Part shown: one piece after another, positions 22,001 through 32,500 of the stretch | How positions within the stretch are numbered: position 1 is the stretch's first letter | How the letters are laid out: each line of letters begins with the position of its first letter | Assembly (NCBI GenBank): GCA_037349105.1 | Contig: JAYJMM010000074.1 | Location: forward strand, 496,001 to 560,000 | Length of the DNA stretch: 64,000 nt | Direction of reading: 5' to 3' | DNA from: Limnomonas spitsbergensis | Lineage: Eukaryota; Chlorophyta; Chlorophyceae; Chlamydomonadales | Translations under genes and position numbers: made by a program | Notes under the pieces: model-generated | What the model was told of the DNA's origin: nothing | Databases searched by the model: none | What the model saw: the letters and a program-made list of their open reading frames with translations, nothing else

Positions 22001-23996
22001 GTCCCATGCTATGCATTCTCCCACCATGGCTGCATGGCTCGATCACATGCGGTGAAACCAGAGTGTCGCAGGAAAGGGGCTTTCTAATCCAGGAGGCAGA
22101 CATAAATGCTTTGGGCACTGAGAAACCTATTCGGCGACTAGGGACCAATGCAAGGCAGGGTGGTGGATTTGCATGCAGCATCCTGGACTACGAGTACCGG
22201 TCCTGCTTTCAAGCAATCGAGCTCTGTTGCAACCAGGGTTGCAACGCATGCCGCCACTACAAGTTTGATATGAGGCCACTCGGTGCGCTGAGCGCGCTAT
22301 GAGGATTTGACACCCATGCAAGGCAGGGTGGTGGATTTGCATGCAACATCCTGAACTACCCAAACCGGTACTGCTTTTAAGCAATCAAGCTCTGTTGCAG
22401 CTCATGCCGCCACCTCAAGTTTGACATGAGGCCACTTGGTGCGCCGAGAGAGCTATAAGGCTGTGACACCCATACAAGGTAGGGGGATGGATTTCATGTA
22501 ACATCCTGTACAAGGCGTACCGAAACGGCGGTACTGCTTTCAAGCAATCGAGCTGTTTTGCTGCTCATGCTGGCACTATTTTTTATACGAGGTCACCTCC
22601 ATGCCCCATGCAACATCCTGGAGAAGGAGTACCAGTACTGCCTTCAGCAATCCCTTTTCAGCTCCCTTTTCAGCTCATGCTGCCACTAAGAGTGTTACTG
22701 TAGATTTGATTTGCCTTCCCTCAGGTATAAAAAAACGATTTCTTTCTAGGCTGCCCTCAGGGCAAGTATACGACCAAAACTCTTAATTTCTGGCTGAAAA
22801 CTGGCGTCGACAATCGATAAGTAGTATATTCATGGATCCCTCAACCCCAAACAACGTTAATTATGGGGGCAGGCAAAACAAATCTATGGTATATGACTAT
22901 AATATGAGGCTGTGGCACAAAGCCACAGGCAAGCGGGACGATGGATTTCACGCAACTTCCTGCACAAGGAGTACCGGTACGGCGGTACAGATTTCAAGCA
23001 ATCAAGCTCTTTTGCTGCTCATGCTGTCATTATAAGGCCACCTCCATGTCCCGTACGACATCCTGGACAACGAGTATCGGGACTGCCTTTGAAGCAATCA
23101 AACTATTTTCAGCCCATGCTGTCACTAAAAGTGTGATATGACTTAAATGAGGCTATGACACCAACGCAACCGTGACGATGGGTTTTCATGCAACATCTTG
23201 TACCAGGAGTACTGGTACGGCGGTACAGATTTCAAGCAATCAAGCTCTTTTGCTGCTCATGCTGTCACTGTGTTTGATGTGAGGCCACCCCCATGCCCCA
23301 TGCAACATCCTGGACAACGAGTGCCGGTACTGCATTCGAGCAATCAAGCTCTTTTGCTGCTCATGCCGTCACTAAAATTATCATATGTGGCTATGACACA
23401 AGTGCAGGGATACTGATGGATTGCCATGCAGCATCCTCGACAACAAGTACTGGGAGGTCGCATGGAAGCCATGAGGAAGCTATGGGGATGTCACAAGGAG
23501 GGCACGGGGTGCTTTCAAGCAATCACGCAGCTTTGCAGACCATGCCACCACAACAAATCCAATGTAAGGCTACCTCCATGCTCCATGCAAATATTTGAAA
23601 TCCCGTGCTGCCATAAAGCAATCAAACTGTTAGCCCACGCCGCTGTCCGCCGCTTGGAGGTTGGGGATCTGAGACCATTCTATGACCCCCATGCAAGGAA
23701 TGTGGGTTGTCGAGGTTGGGGGGCAATGAAAAGGGGGCAGTTGTTTTTACTAGGCATGGGCATGTCGACTGGTTGATCGGCAGCACCCCACCCCCCACTG
23801 CCCCACCCTCAGCCTGTCCCGGATGTGCACCTTCCCCGTGGCTGGATGAAAATGACGCAAGCTCCACGGCTGCCTTAGCGGCCGTCCGGCTTGAGTTTCT
23901 TTTGCCTGCAGCTGCTGGAGGTATCGGCTCCTCCGACAAGTTGATCAGGTCACTGTGGCTACCATAGCCCCGCGACGTGCCAGCCTTTGTCGTGAC
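16029..23996 (-). CDS. Low-complexity protein with DPF-type motifs, two exons (partial)
   Basis: Two minus-strand exons. Exon 23996-23831 starts after TTGCAG and codes GYGSHSDLINLSEEP and a Ser/Ala-rich stretch, ending at donor GTGCAC in phase 1. Exon 17123-16029 starts after CACACAG in matching phase and codes AFDPFNILAQGANRALNKQ, a Pro/Gln-rich linker, then about 300 residues rich in Ala, Ser, Gly and Pro with DPLGVLF, DFSDL and DLEELFSDVPG, ending at a probable donor GTGCGA. DPF, DPL and acidic-Leu motifs in a disordered tail resemble clathrin-adaptor proteins (epsin or AP180 type), but no ENTH, ANTH or VHS domain is visible, so this is a guess. The shared phase supports one gene; the 6.7 kb intron is filled with repeats. 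Neither start nor stop codon is placed. Confidence 0.45.
17300..19775. repeat. 44-bp minisatellite with telomere-like core
   Basis: About 56 units of GGGTTTAGGGTTACGGGTTT plus AGGGAAGGGTGTGAGTGGGA plus CCCA. Each holds two TTTAGGG-like words. Variants (GTGCGACC, GTGTGACC, TTAGAGTT) form local blocks, which indicates repeated duplication of several units at once. It lies in the large intron between exons 23996-23831 and 17123-16029. Confidence 0.95.
19776..20392. other. Intron sequence, no gene recognised
   Basis: It contains several diverged short repeats of the type CTGTGGTACTGCTSTGGTAC and TCTATGAATCTTCTGGTACC. At 20351 GCCGGGCAAGGGTGGCAGC resembles the left border of the 44-bp array (GGGCAAGGGTGTGAG at 17299). 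Confidence 0.4.
20393..21770. repeat. 18-bp minisatellite GATGCTGATATGCCCCTG
   Basis: About 75 nearly perfect units with rare CAGAT, ACGCC variants. Because 18 is a multiple of 3, reading frames stay open on both strands (PLDADM; MLICPW; SIQGHI), but the nucleotide uniformity without synonymous drift and the intronic position argue against coding. The right end is closed by an inverted partial unit, ATGCATCCAGGGGCATA (21753-21769). Confidence 0.95.
21790..22000. mobile_element. Dispersed element, family C copy
   Basis: It has ACTCAGCTACAGGTCAGCTACAC, GGCTGTAGGCC, an internally duplicated AAGATTTGGTCCCCATCAA and GCCGAAAAATAAACACTG. The order matches the copies at 14330, 37430 and 46580. Confidence 0.55.
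22130..23650. repeat. Diverged 120-160-bp tandem repeat
   Basis: About nine old units share GCAACATCCTGNACAACGAG, TACCGGTACTGC, TTCAAGCAATCAAGCTCTTT and GCTGCTCATGCYGYCAC. Units differ strongly and one is interrupted by a MITE (22696-22893). It lies in the intron following exon 23996-23831. No intact exon was recognised in the unit. Confidence 0.75.
22696..22893. mobile_element. About 190-bp MITE-like element, family B
   Basis: Ends are TACTGTAGATTTGATTTGCC...TTCCCTC and, inverted, GGGGGCAGGCAAAACAAATC TATGGTA. Internal words (CTGCCCTCAGGGCAA, GGCGTCGACAATCGATAA) are shared with copies at 29550 and 34890. Confidence 0.65.
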
Positions 23997-24210
23997 CTGC
24001 AACGTGTCGAACGGCGTTCAGAATTCACAGGCACTGGCTATATCATTCGCCACAAGTTTACCATGTCTGTCGGGGCGAACTTGATCCGCTTAAGAAGCCG
24101 AAGCACCCCTGCTGATAACCGCAGGGCTTCTCAGCAGACACTCGAATTCAATTTCGTCAGATTTGTAGGGAATAATAATACAGGTTGGCCAACGTGACTG
24201 GACGAGTCAG

Positions 24211-24793
24211 AAGCTAAATGATGCGCTGGCAATGGCACAAAAGAGTAACATCAAGCTGTGAGATGCGGTTGGGGGTCGTTGCCGTTCCAGGGAGGCGCGG
24301 GCGCTGACTGGACGCATCCTGTCCACCTGCGACGAAATCCACAATATTGAACGAGTCATGCTACGTATACCGGCCAACCGCGGCATCAGTGCTTCTGAAG
24401 TATCGATTCCGCGCGCCCCAGCTGCCTTGGTATGCCGCGCGGCATCATCATCGCGCCCGCCGCCGAAGACGGGTCGCAGCTCCTCCGCTGCCAAACCAGG
24501 AAAGAGAAGCGCTGGGGGCGCTCCAGCCCGTCCATCGAAATCAAAGCCGCAGCCTGACAGAGGTCAGACGCCTGTCGCCCAGAAAAACCCGAAGCCGAAG
24601 GCGCCACCCAGCAAGGCAGCAACTGGAAAGCTGAGCGAGCGGGGGGCAGCAGACAAGCCGAAGGCGCCACCCAGCAGTAAGCCAGCAAGTGGAAAGTTGA
24701 GCGAGCGGGGGACAGCGGACAAGCCGAAGGAAAAGCGAAGACTGGTCAGCAGCGCATCAGACGGGTCAGCAGTGAAACAGCTGGCGCAACAAA
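24211..24793 (+). CDS. Basic, disordered protein fragment, function unknown
   Basis: A plus-strand reading frame codes ARALTGRILSTCDEIHNIER, then VMLRIPANRG, then about 110 residues rich in Lys, Pro, Ser and Ala with two tandem copies of KAPPS-KxASGKLSERG-ADKPK. It ends at a probable donor, CAACAAA|GTGTGC at 24793. The stretch 24211-24257 (LNDALAMAQKSNIK, helical) joins it in frame if GTGAGATG...GTTCCAG (24258-24290) is a 33-base intron; otherwise a TGA interrupts the frame. I do not recognise the family. The minus-strand exon 23996-23831 lies only 215 bases away on the other strand, so one of the two genes may be nested. Start and downstream exons were not found. Confidence 0.4.
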
Positions 24794-25240
24794 GTGTGCA
24801 CGTGCAGGTGCGCCATGCATTGTGACAGCCATGCAGGTGTGGTTGCATGGAAGCTTGCATGACCTTTTACCGCTATGTGCTATCCACAATTGTTGAGGCA
24901 GCACCTATAAGTAGGCGGAAGCAGTTTGGAGGCAGCAAAGTGTGCAGGTGCAGGTGCGTGATGCATTGTGACAGCCATGCAGGTGTGGGTGCATGGGAGC
25001 TTGCATGGCCGTTTACCGCAATGTGCTATCCAATTTCTTGAGGCAGCACCTATAAGCAGTCAGAAGCAGTTTGGAGGCAGCAAAGTGTGCAGGTGCAGGT
25101 GCGTCATGCATTGTGGCAGCCATGCAGGTGTGGTTGCATGGGAGCTTGCATGGCCGTTTACCGCCATGTGCTATCCAACAATGTTGAGTCAGCATCTGCA
25201 AGTAGTCGGAGGCAGTTTGGAGGCAGCACCCAGAAGAAGC
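24770..25240 (+). repeat. About 125-145-bp donor-side junction repeat
   Basis: Three to four units, each containing GAAGCAGTTTGGAGGCAGCA AA followed by GTGTGCAGGTGCAGGTGCG and CATGCATTGTGACAGCCATG. The exon end GAAACAGCTGGCGCAACAAA with donor GTGTGCACGTG at 24794 is the first, unique-linked copy. Confidence 0.75.
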
Positions 25241-25249
25241 TGTCGAGAT

Positions 25250-26575
25250 GTGAACCCAAACCCTTAACCCATGAATCAACTAGATTGGGACCAAACGTTG
25301 AGCGGCCTATGAACAGGGCTTACTGCACCATGACAAGCCCTGGGCTGATGGGGACTTAACCTTGACCGGCTGAACGACATGGATTGCTGCCCTACGCCAA
25401 GCCCTGGGCCGATGGGGACTTAACCATATGCGGCTGAACAGCAGGGTTTGCTGACCCCATGCTATGCCCTAGGGCATAGGCCCATGGGGAAAGTTATCCG
25501 AGTGCTTGCAAAATTCAAAATGACCAGTCTCTGCTCTTCAGGACGATATGAAAGTGTGTTAGATGCCGTTATCTTCCAATATTGCATGTACTGGTGTGGA
25601 CATGTTGTGGACGTGGCGTTTGCATCATGTACGTGCGTCATGTCTGTGTCCACACATTTCACACCGTCCTCAGCTGGCCGTGTGCATCATGACGAAACCC
25701 TTAACCCTTAAATATAAAGCCTAAGCCCTTAACTAGTGTGAAACAGGGTTAAGTGGAGAAAACATGGATTCGTCCGTTCTCTCTCAAGAGTTTTCACCAC
25801 TCTCTTGTGCAAGGTGCAACATTCAGGGCTCGGCGTCACTGCACAAAGATTCACACAGCCGTCCAGGAGAAGGAAAAATATGGTGTTTTTTCTCTGCAGA
25901 GTTTCACCGGCTGGGGGGTGGGGCTCCTTGGGAAGTCAAACATCTGGATTTCTGCAGATACGTTAACATGGTGCGTCATCAAAGGCTCGGCATTTTTCGC
26001 CCAACGGTTCACACCTGGATTCACACCTGGATTACACTGGATCACACCTGGAGGACAGCCAGGCTTAGATTCCCCACCAACCTGGAATGCGCAGGCCCTT
26101 CCACCTCCTGACGTACATGAAACCCTAATTCCCAAACCTGAAATGTGCAGGCCCCTCCACCTCCTGATGTGTCTGGAGCCTGGAGGTTGTACGGCATCAG
26201 CGTGCCTATCACACAGGATCCGGGAAAGGTAGGCCCCGGTCCATAATTAATTGCTTAGCATGCCGAATGTCCAGCAGACCCTGGAATGGCATGTTCAGTT
26301 TATAGCTGATTGTTTAGCGTGCCGTTCGCACCGCATCTGGGAAGGGTATGTTAATTGTTTGTTGTTTAGCGTGCCGTATGTTTGAGTATTTTTGAATGTT
26401 TTTTGAATTTGATGTTTTGCTCGCAAATCACACAGGCCCTGGAAGGGTGCGTTCGGTCCATTGTTTGTTGTGTAGTGTGCCGTAGATTTGAATTGCCTTC
26501 CCCCGGATACTGTTTGAATTATTTGTGGTTACCAGTACCGCAGTACCGCACTCAGTACTGCACAACTGGTGGTTG
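25250..26575. other. Intergenic or intronic stretch, no gene recognised
   Basis: There are three diverged copies of AAGCCCTGGGCYGATGGGGACTTAAC (25330-25490) and repeats of TTGTTTAGCGTGCCGTATG (26250-26490), with a family-B MITE fragment near 26488 (TAGATTTGAATTGCCTTCCC). ORFs here have no recognisable protein features. Confidence 0.45.
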
Positions 26576-26579
26576 ATAA

Positions 26580-29500
26580 ATGCCTCCCTCGGGGGCCAGA
26601 AACTGGGGAACCACTCTGCTGTGCGCCCGAAAAATCAAACGCACTGTTCCTGAACAGGATGACTTCAGCATCCATTCGGCCTTGGTCTCCTCAGTCGCCT
26701 GGAAGCTGGGCTGCAAGTCGCAGGACGTGCCAGCGGACAGCATCACACTTGTGCGAAAGTCGTTCGATGCACGATTAGGCTCCAGGTGGGACTGGGGATT
26801 GACTGGGGGGAGAAAGAGGGGTTTTAGGGGTTAGGGGTTGGGATCTGCGAAGAAAGAGGGGGTTTAGGGGTAAAGGGTTCATATATAGGGAGGACGAGGG
26901 GTTGAAGGGGTTAGGGGTTAGGATTTGCAAAGAAAAAGGGGGCTTTAGGGGTTGGGGACTAGGATATAGGGCTTAGGGTTGAGGCAGGCATTGTGGTAGA
27001 TTTCTGGTAGTTACTTGGCAATGGTTGTGAAGGGTTGGGGGTTTTGGTTTGGGGTTTAGGTGATTGATGTTTGGAGCTTACTTGGCAATAGCTGCCAGGG
27101 GGGGTCGTATTGGGCAGGAGTGCACCGGAAGGTGTGTCCTTGCTTCTTTGGCGTTCACAGGGAAACCAGAATGAAGCATCCCGTAAAGACTTGCTTCTGT
27201 CAGAATGAAGCATCCCAAATAGACTGTTGCTCCACTCAGAATGAAGCATCCCAAATAGACTTTTGCTCCACTCAGAATGAAGCATCCCAAATAGACTTTT
27301 GCTCCACTCAGAATGAAGCATCCCAAATAGACTTTTGCTCCACTCAGAATGAAGCATCCCAAATAGACTTTTGCTCCACTCAGAATGAAGCATCCCAAAT
27401 AGACTTTTGCTCCAGTCTTTTGCAGGAGGAAAGAGAAGACACATTTTATTCCTTCAACAGTCTAAATTAAATGCTTTCCCGCGATCCCGATGTTCGGAGT
27501 CCGAGGCGTGCAAGCATTCTGAATTGCATCCTGCTTGTTGGGTGCTTGGGATACCGGTATGGCGGTATGCCAACATTTTGCATTTTGTGTTTAACCCGTG
27601 CAGGACTGGCGGACCAAAATCAAGGGCTTTTGAGTACGTGGTGGACGTTTCCGCCTCCTCGGCGGCCAAGGCCAAGACAGGCAACCTGGTGGAGAAGCTG
27701 GGCCTCATGGAAAGGTAGCTAAGCGTCTAGAACCTGGTGGCCCGGGTCACGGGGACATTCAATACCGTTTCTCCATCCTGAACCAGCTCAAACCTCAACC
27801 AGCTTAAACACCTCGAGGGCCCAATCGCTCTTGGTAGTCCTGGGTAACCTGGTGGAGAAGCTGGGCCTCATGGAAAGGTAGCTGAGCGTCTAAAACTTGT
27901 TGGCCAGGTTCACAAGAATCTTCAATACCGTTTCTCCATCCTGAACCAGCTCGAACCTCAACCAGCTCAAACACCTCGAGGGCCCAATGGCTCATAGAAG
28001 CCCAGGGGACACAACCTGGTGGAAAACCCTAAACCCTTAACCCTAAACACTTAACCATAAACCCTTAACCCAGCTGGGCCTCATGGAACGTTAGTGAAGC
28101 GTCTGAAACAGTGCTGTGCCGATTACGTTCTTTACGGTGGCTGAATTGCGTAGCTGAGTTTCAGTCATCGTAATTCCGGAGCAAATTCAGCTACATTTAC
28201 CAGTGAGGAACCTACCAACCTGCATACTTACCAGCCACCTGACCCACCTACCAACCAGCGAAACAACCGACCTACCTACCTACCAACCAACCAACCAACC
28301 AGCCGACCAGCCGACCAGCCGACCAGCCGACCTGCCTGACTGACTGCCTGCCTGTTTCTGCATGCAGGATTGGATCCCCCGAGCCGCAAGCTGAGGCTGC
28401 ACCTAGTGGTGCATCATCAAGCGAATCGCTGCTGCTGCCGTCTGGCAACGTCCTGAGCCCCGCTGCTGGCGGCGCATCACCTGCAGCGACACTGCCCGTG
28501 GTGGTGGTGGGCAGGTGGGACCGGGGGGACCAGGAATGTATGATCGGCTGCTTGGCGTTCACACTTAAAAATCCCTTAGCTGTTTGCTGAGCAAGCACCC
28601 TTTAGGCGTTCACTGTATAAACAACTTTTTAAAATTTTCAGCGAGCAAGCTCGCTACAGCTTGATACATCACAACTCAGAAATATGCATTTTGAGGCCCG
28701 CCTATTCTCCCCACATTCACACTTACTGCCTGCATTATTCATACTTCATGTGGACGGTCACCTCACCTCAACCAGTGCAACGCGCCCCGTTCCTCCCCTG
28801 AACCTCCAGTGGACCGGCCGGCCTGTTTGCCGCGCTGGCTGTGGCCTCCCGCGGCGTGCGTGTGATCCTACTGGAGCGCGGGCAGCCCGTGGAAAAGAGG
28901 GGGATGGACATTGGGGCGCTGATCGTGCGGGGCAGGCTCAACCCGGACTCCAACCTGTGCTACGGTCAGTGGCGTGACGTTCAGTCCTCTCCACAAAGTG
29001 TTTTATCTGGTTATTTGATGTCAAGAATATAAAGACTTCAAGATTTCATGTCAAGAATTTGACATGTATTTCACACGAAATACTTGCCAATCCCAAATGG
29101 TCACCGGTAGTTGCATGACGTTCAGTCCTCTCGACACACGCGCTCACAGCTTTTTGTTACGCCACTCCCCCGGTTGTTATTTTGCAGCCCAGATCCGGAG
29201 GGGAATGAAGAATTTGAAAATTCAAAACTGCGCCTGTCAGGGAGCTTCCGGAAGGCAGTGCAATGCATCCGATGTTGAAGTTGTTGTAGTATCAGCAAAA
29301 TCCAGCTTAACCCTAAAACCTAAACCCTAACTCTTAACGCCAAACCTTAAGCCCGAAGCCCTGAACTCTCAACCCCATCATAAACCCTGCAGTCTGAAAT
29401 GTACAATCTAAACCCTAATCCCTGAACCCTTTCTAAGTGTGTGCGGTACCGGCAGCCCTGACGCGTGGAATCCTACCTGAACCCTTGACTCTATACCCTG

Positions 29501-32500
29501 AATCCTAATCCCTGAACCCTCCCCAGGCGAGGGCGGTGCTGGCACGTATACCGTAGATTCCCTTTGCCTTCCCTCATAATTTACACTGTTTTGGGATGCA
29601 TGGATTCAGCAATGCTCGGTTGTCGACGCCAGTTTTCTGTCGGGAATTGCGAGTTTTTATCGACAGTTCGCCCTGAGGGCACCATTAGAGAAAACCGGTT
29701 GTGATGCCCGAGGGACGGCAAATCAAATGTATGATAGTGATGGTCAGACCCTGAACCCTGCACCCTATACCCTGACCCCTATACCCTACACCCCGAACCC
29801 TTAACCTTGAACCCTATAATTTGAACCCTGAACCCTATACCTTGAACCTATACCCTGAACCCTATACCCTGAACCCTACACCCTACACCCTGAAACCTAT
29901 ACCTTGAACCCTGAACCCTATACCCTGAACCCTACACCCTGAACCCTCCCCAGGTGAGGGTGGTGCTGGCACGTGGAGTGATGGCAAGCTGACCACCAAG
30001 ATCGGGCGCAACAGTGACCCAGTGAGGCGTGTGCTGCAGACGCTGGTCGACTGCGGGGCGCCTGAGGTGGGTCGCTTTGGACGAGGAAAGTAAATCGAGG
30101 GGGAGAGAGAAATGCGTGTGCTTTGAAGCTGACGGTGGGGCCGGTGCTGCAGACGCTAATAGACTCCGGAGCGCCTGAGGTAGATTGTTGTGGAAAATTA
30201 GCAGGAAACTAGAAAACATCCCTGGCCTGTGCTTTGAAGCAGAGGGTGGGACCTGTGGTGTAAAAGTTTTGATTTTTCCGCGTATTATTCCGTCACTATC
30301 AGTCCATCCCTTTTCCCCTCGTCAACCCTCTCATTCCCTCTCTCCTGTCCTCTGCCCTCCCTGGCCTGCTACCCTCCCCACCTGCCCCCCCCCCCCCTGG
30401 CCTGCTACCCTCCCCACCTCCCAATCAAACCTGCTTCTTGCCTGCGAGCTTCGCCTGGGGACACGGACCGCCTATTTTAGGGTTGAGGGTTTGGGGACCG
30501 CCCGGTGCATCTGCTCAATACCTCAGGGTCGGTCTCTGACTGGCCCTCTGCACGTTTGGCCGATCTTCTCAGCCCCTCCTTTGCCCCCCCCACCCCCCTC
30601 CTCTCAGCACCTCCTTCGCCCCCCCCCCTCCTCTCAGTCCATCCTCGTTGCTGGCAAGCCCCACCTCGGGACTGATCGCTTGGTGAAGCTGCTCAAGACC
30701 TTCCGCGCGAACCTCCAGGTGAAAAGAAGCCTGGACTCTGAACCCTGAATTTTTTGCCAGGTTGAGCGGGTCAAAACTTTTGAAACAAATATCCTGGTAG
30801 AAAGAAATAAAAGATGAGCAGTAAGGTGTGAATAAGATGCGAATGAGGTGCGAATAAGATGTGAAAAAAGATGTGAATAAGATGAGCCGTAAGATGCGAA
30901 ACTGCTCCAGCTTTCCCCGGTGAATCTTCCGGTGAAAAGAAGCAACCAAGAAAGGAAGGAAACGACCCCCCTCCCCTTCGTGTCAGGTGAAAATAACTGA
31001 CAGCAAAGCAATGAAGTAAGGAAGGGGGGGGGGGGGGGCTGTTTTTGAGGGACCTCATGAACCCTTAACCGTGAACCCTGGACATGTACCTGCCAGCCAC
31101 CGGCTCCTGCCTGACTCCTGTGTCCTCTATTATTGTGTTGGACCCGGCGCTGGGAGTTGATGTTCGGTTCGGGACCTCCATCCGCAAGCTCGTGAACTCT
31201 ATGCCCTAAACCCTAAACATTTGCCTGCCAGCCACGGGCCCCTATCTGACTCCTTGTACCCTATCCTTGTGTGAAAGCCCGAAACCCTTCACCCTAAACC
31301 CTGTCCTTGTGTGAAAGCCCGAAACCCTTCACCCTAAACCCTATCCTTGTGTGAAAGCCCGAAACCCTTCACCCTAAACCCTATCATTGTGTGAAAGCCC
31401 AAAACCCTTCACCCTGAACCCTATCCTTGTGTGAAAACCCGAAACTTTAAACCCTGAACCCTTTCCTTCTGTGAAAACTGTAGACCCTAACCCCTATCCT
31501 TGTGAAAGCAGGGGCTGGGAGTTGATGTCCAGTTTGGGACCTCCGTCCGAGACCTCTTGGTCCAGGGCGATATGTGTGTGCCTCTACTAGCCCCTGCCTG
31601 ACACCTTTCTCCTCTATTCATGTTTGCATCCAGGGGCTGGGTGTTGATGTCCGGTTTGGGACCTCCGTCCGAGACCTCTCAGTCCAGGGCGAGACGTGCA
31701 AGGGCGTGGTGTTGGAGTCCGGGGAAACGATCCAGGCCAGCGCAGTCGTGCTGGCGGTAAGTCAATGAGGAGTGAGGCATTGCCTGCCTGAGTGTTTACG
31801 GCCATTGCTAGCGCCTGGTTGGATGCATGCCTATGTCCAACACATTCTGACCAGACTGGATGAGAGGCCCCAAGAATCTACCTGCATGGGCGAACACATG
31901 TGCTTGTGTTTAGCTGTTTAGACCCAAACTTCAGATCGACTAGGTTCACCCGATCTGACAAACAATCCCAGAATAGAGGCTGCCTGTCTGTCTCATCTGC
32001 GGCCGTCAGAAGACACCACCACTCATGTGACCGCCACTTCACCCACACTTTATCTCGCACGGACATCAACTGGCAGGATGCCATTGGTCGCCTGGGGCTG
32101 TTTCTTGTAGGGTGGGGCGGCCGGCCTCACACCTTGTCAAGTCCCAGCAATAAAAAAGGATGCCATTGGAAAGTCTGGGCCCCTGAAGTCCTGGCCTTCC
32201 TACCCTGACAAGTTTGAAATGCCCGCGTGCCAGGCATTCCTGCCAGGCCCTCATGCCAGGCCCTCATGCCAGGCATTCCTGTCAGGCCCTCATGCCAGGC
32301 ATTCCTGTCAGGCCCTCATGCCAGGCATTCCTGCCAGGCCCTCCTGTCAGGCCCTCATGCCAGGCATTCCTGCCAGGCCCTCATGCCAGGCCCTCATGCC
32401 AGGCATTCCTGTCAGGCCCTCATGCCAGGCCCTCATGCCAGGCATTCCTGTCAGGCCCTCATGCCAGGCATTCCTGTCAGGCCCTCATGCCAGGCCCTCA

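Noticed and set aside
23707..23967. Plus-strand ORF of 86 codons opposite exon 23996-23831
   Set aside because: The minus strand gives a bounded exon with acceptor and donor and a phase match to the next exon; the plus frame has none.
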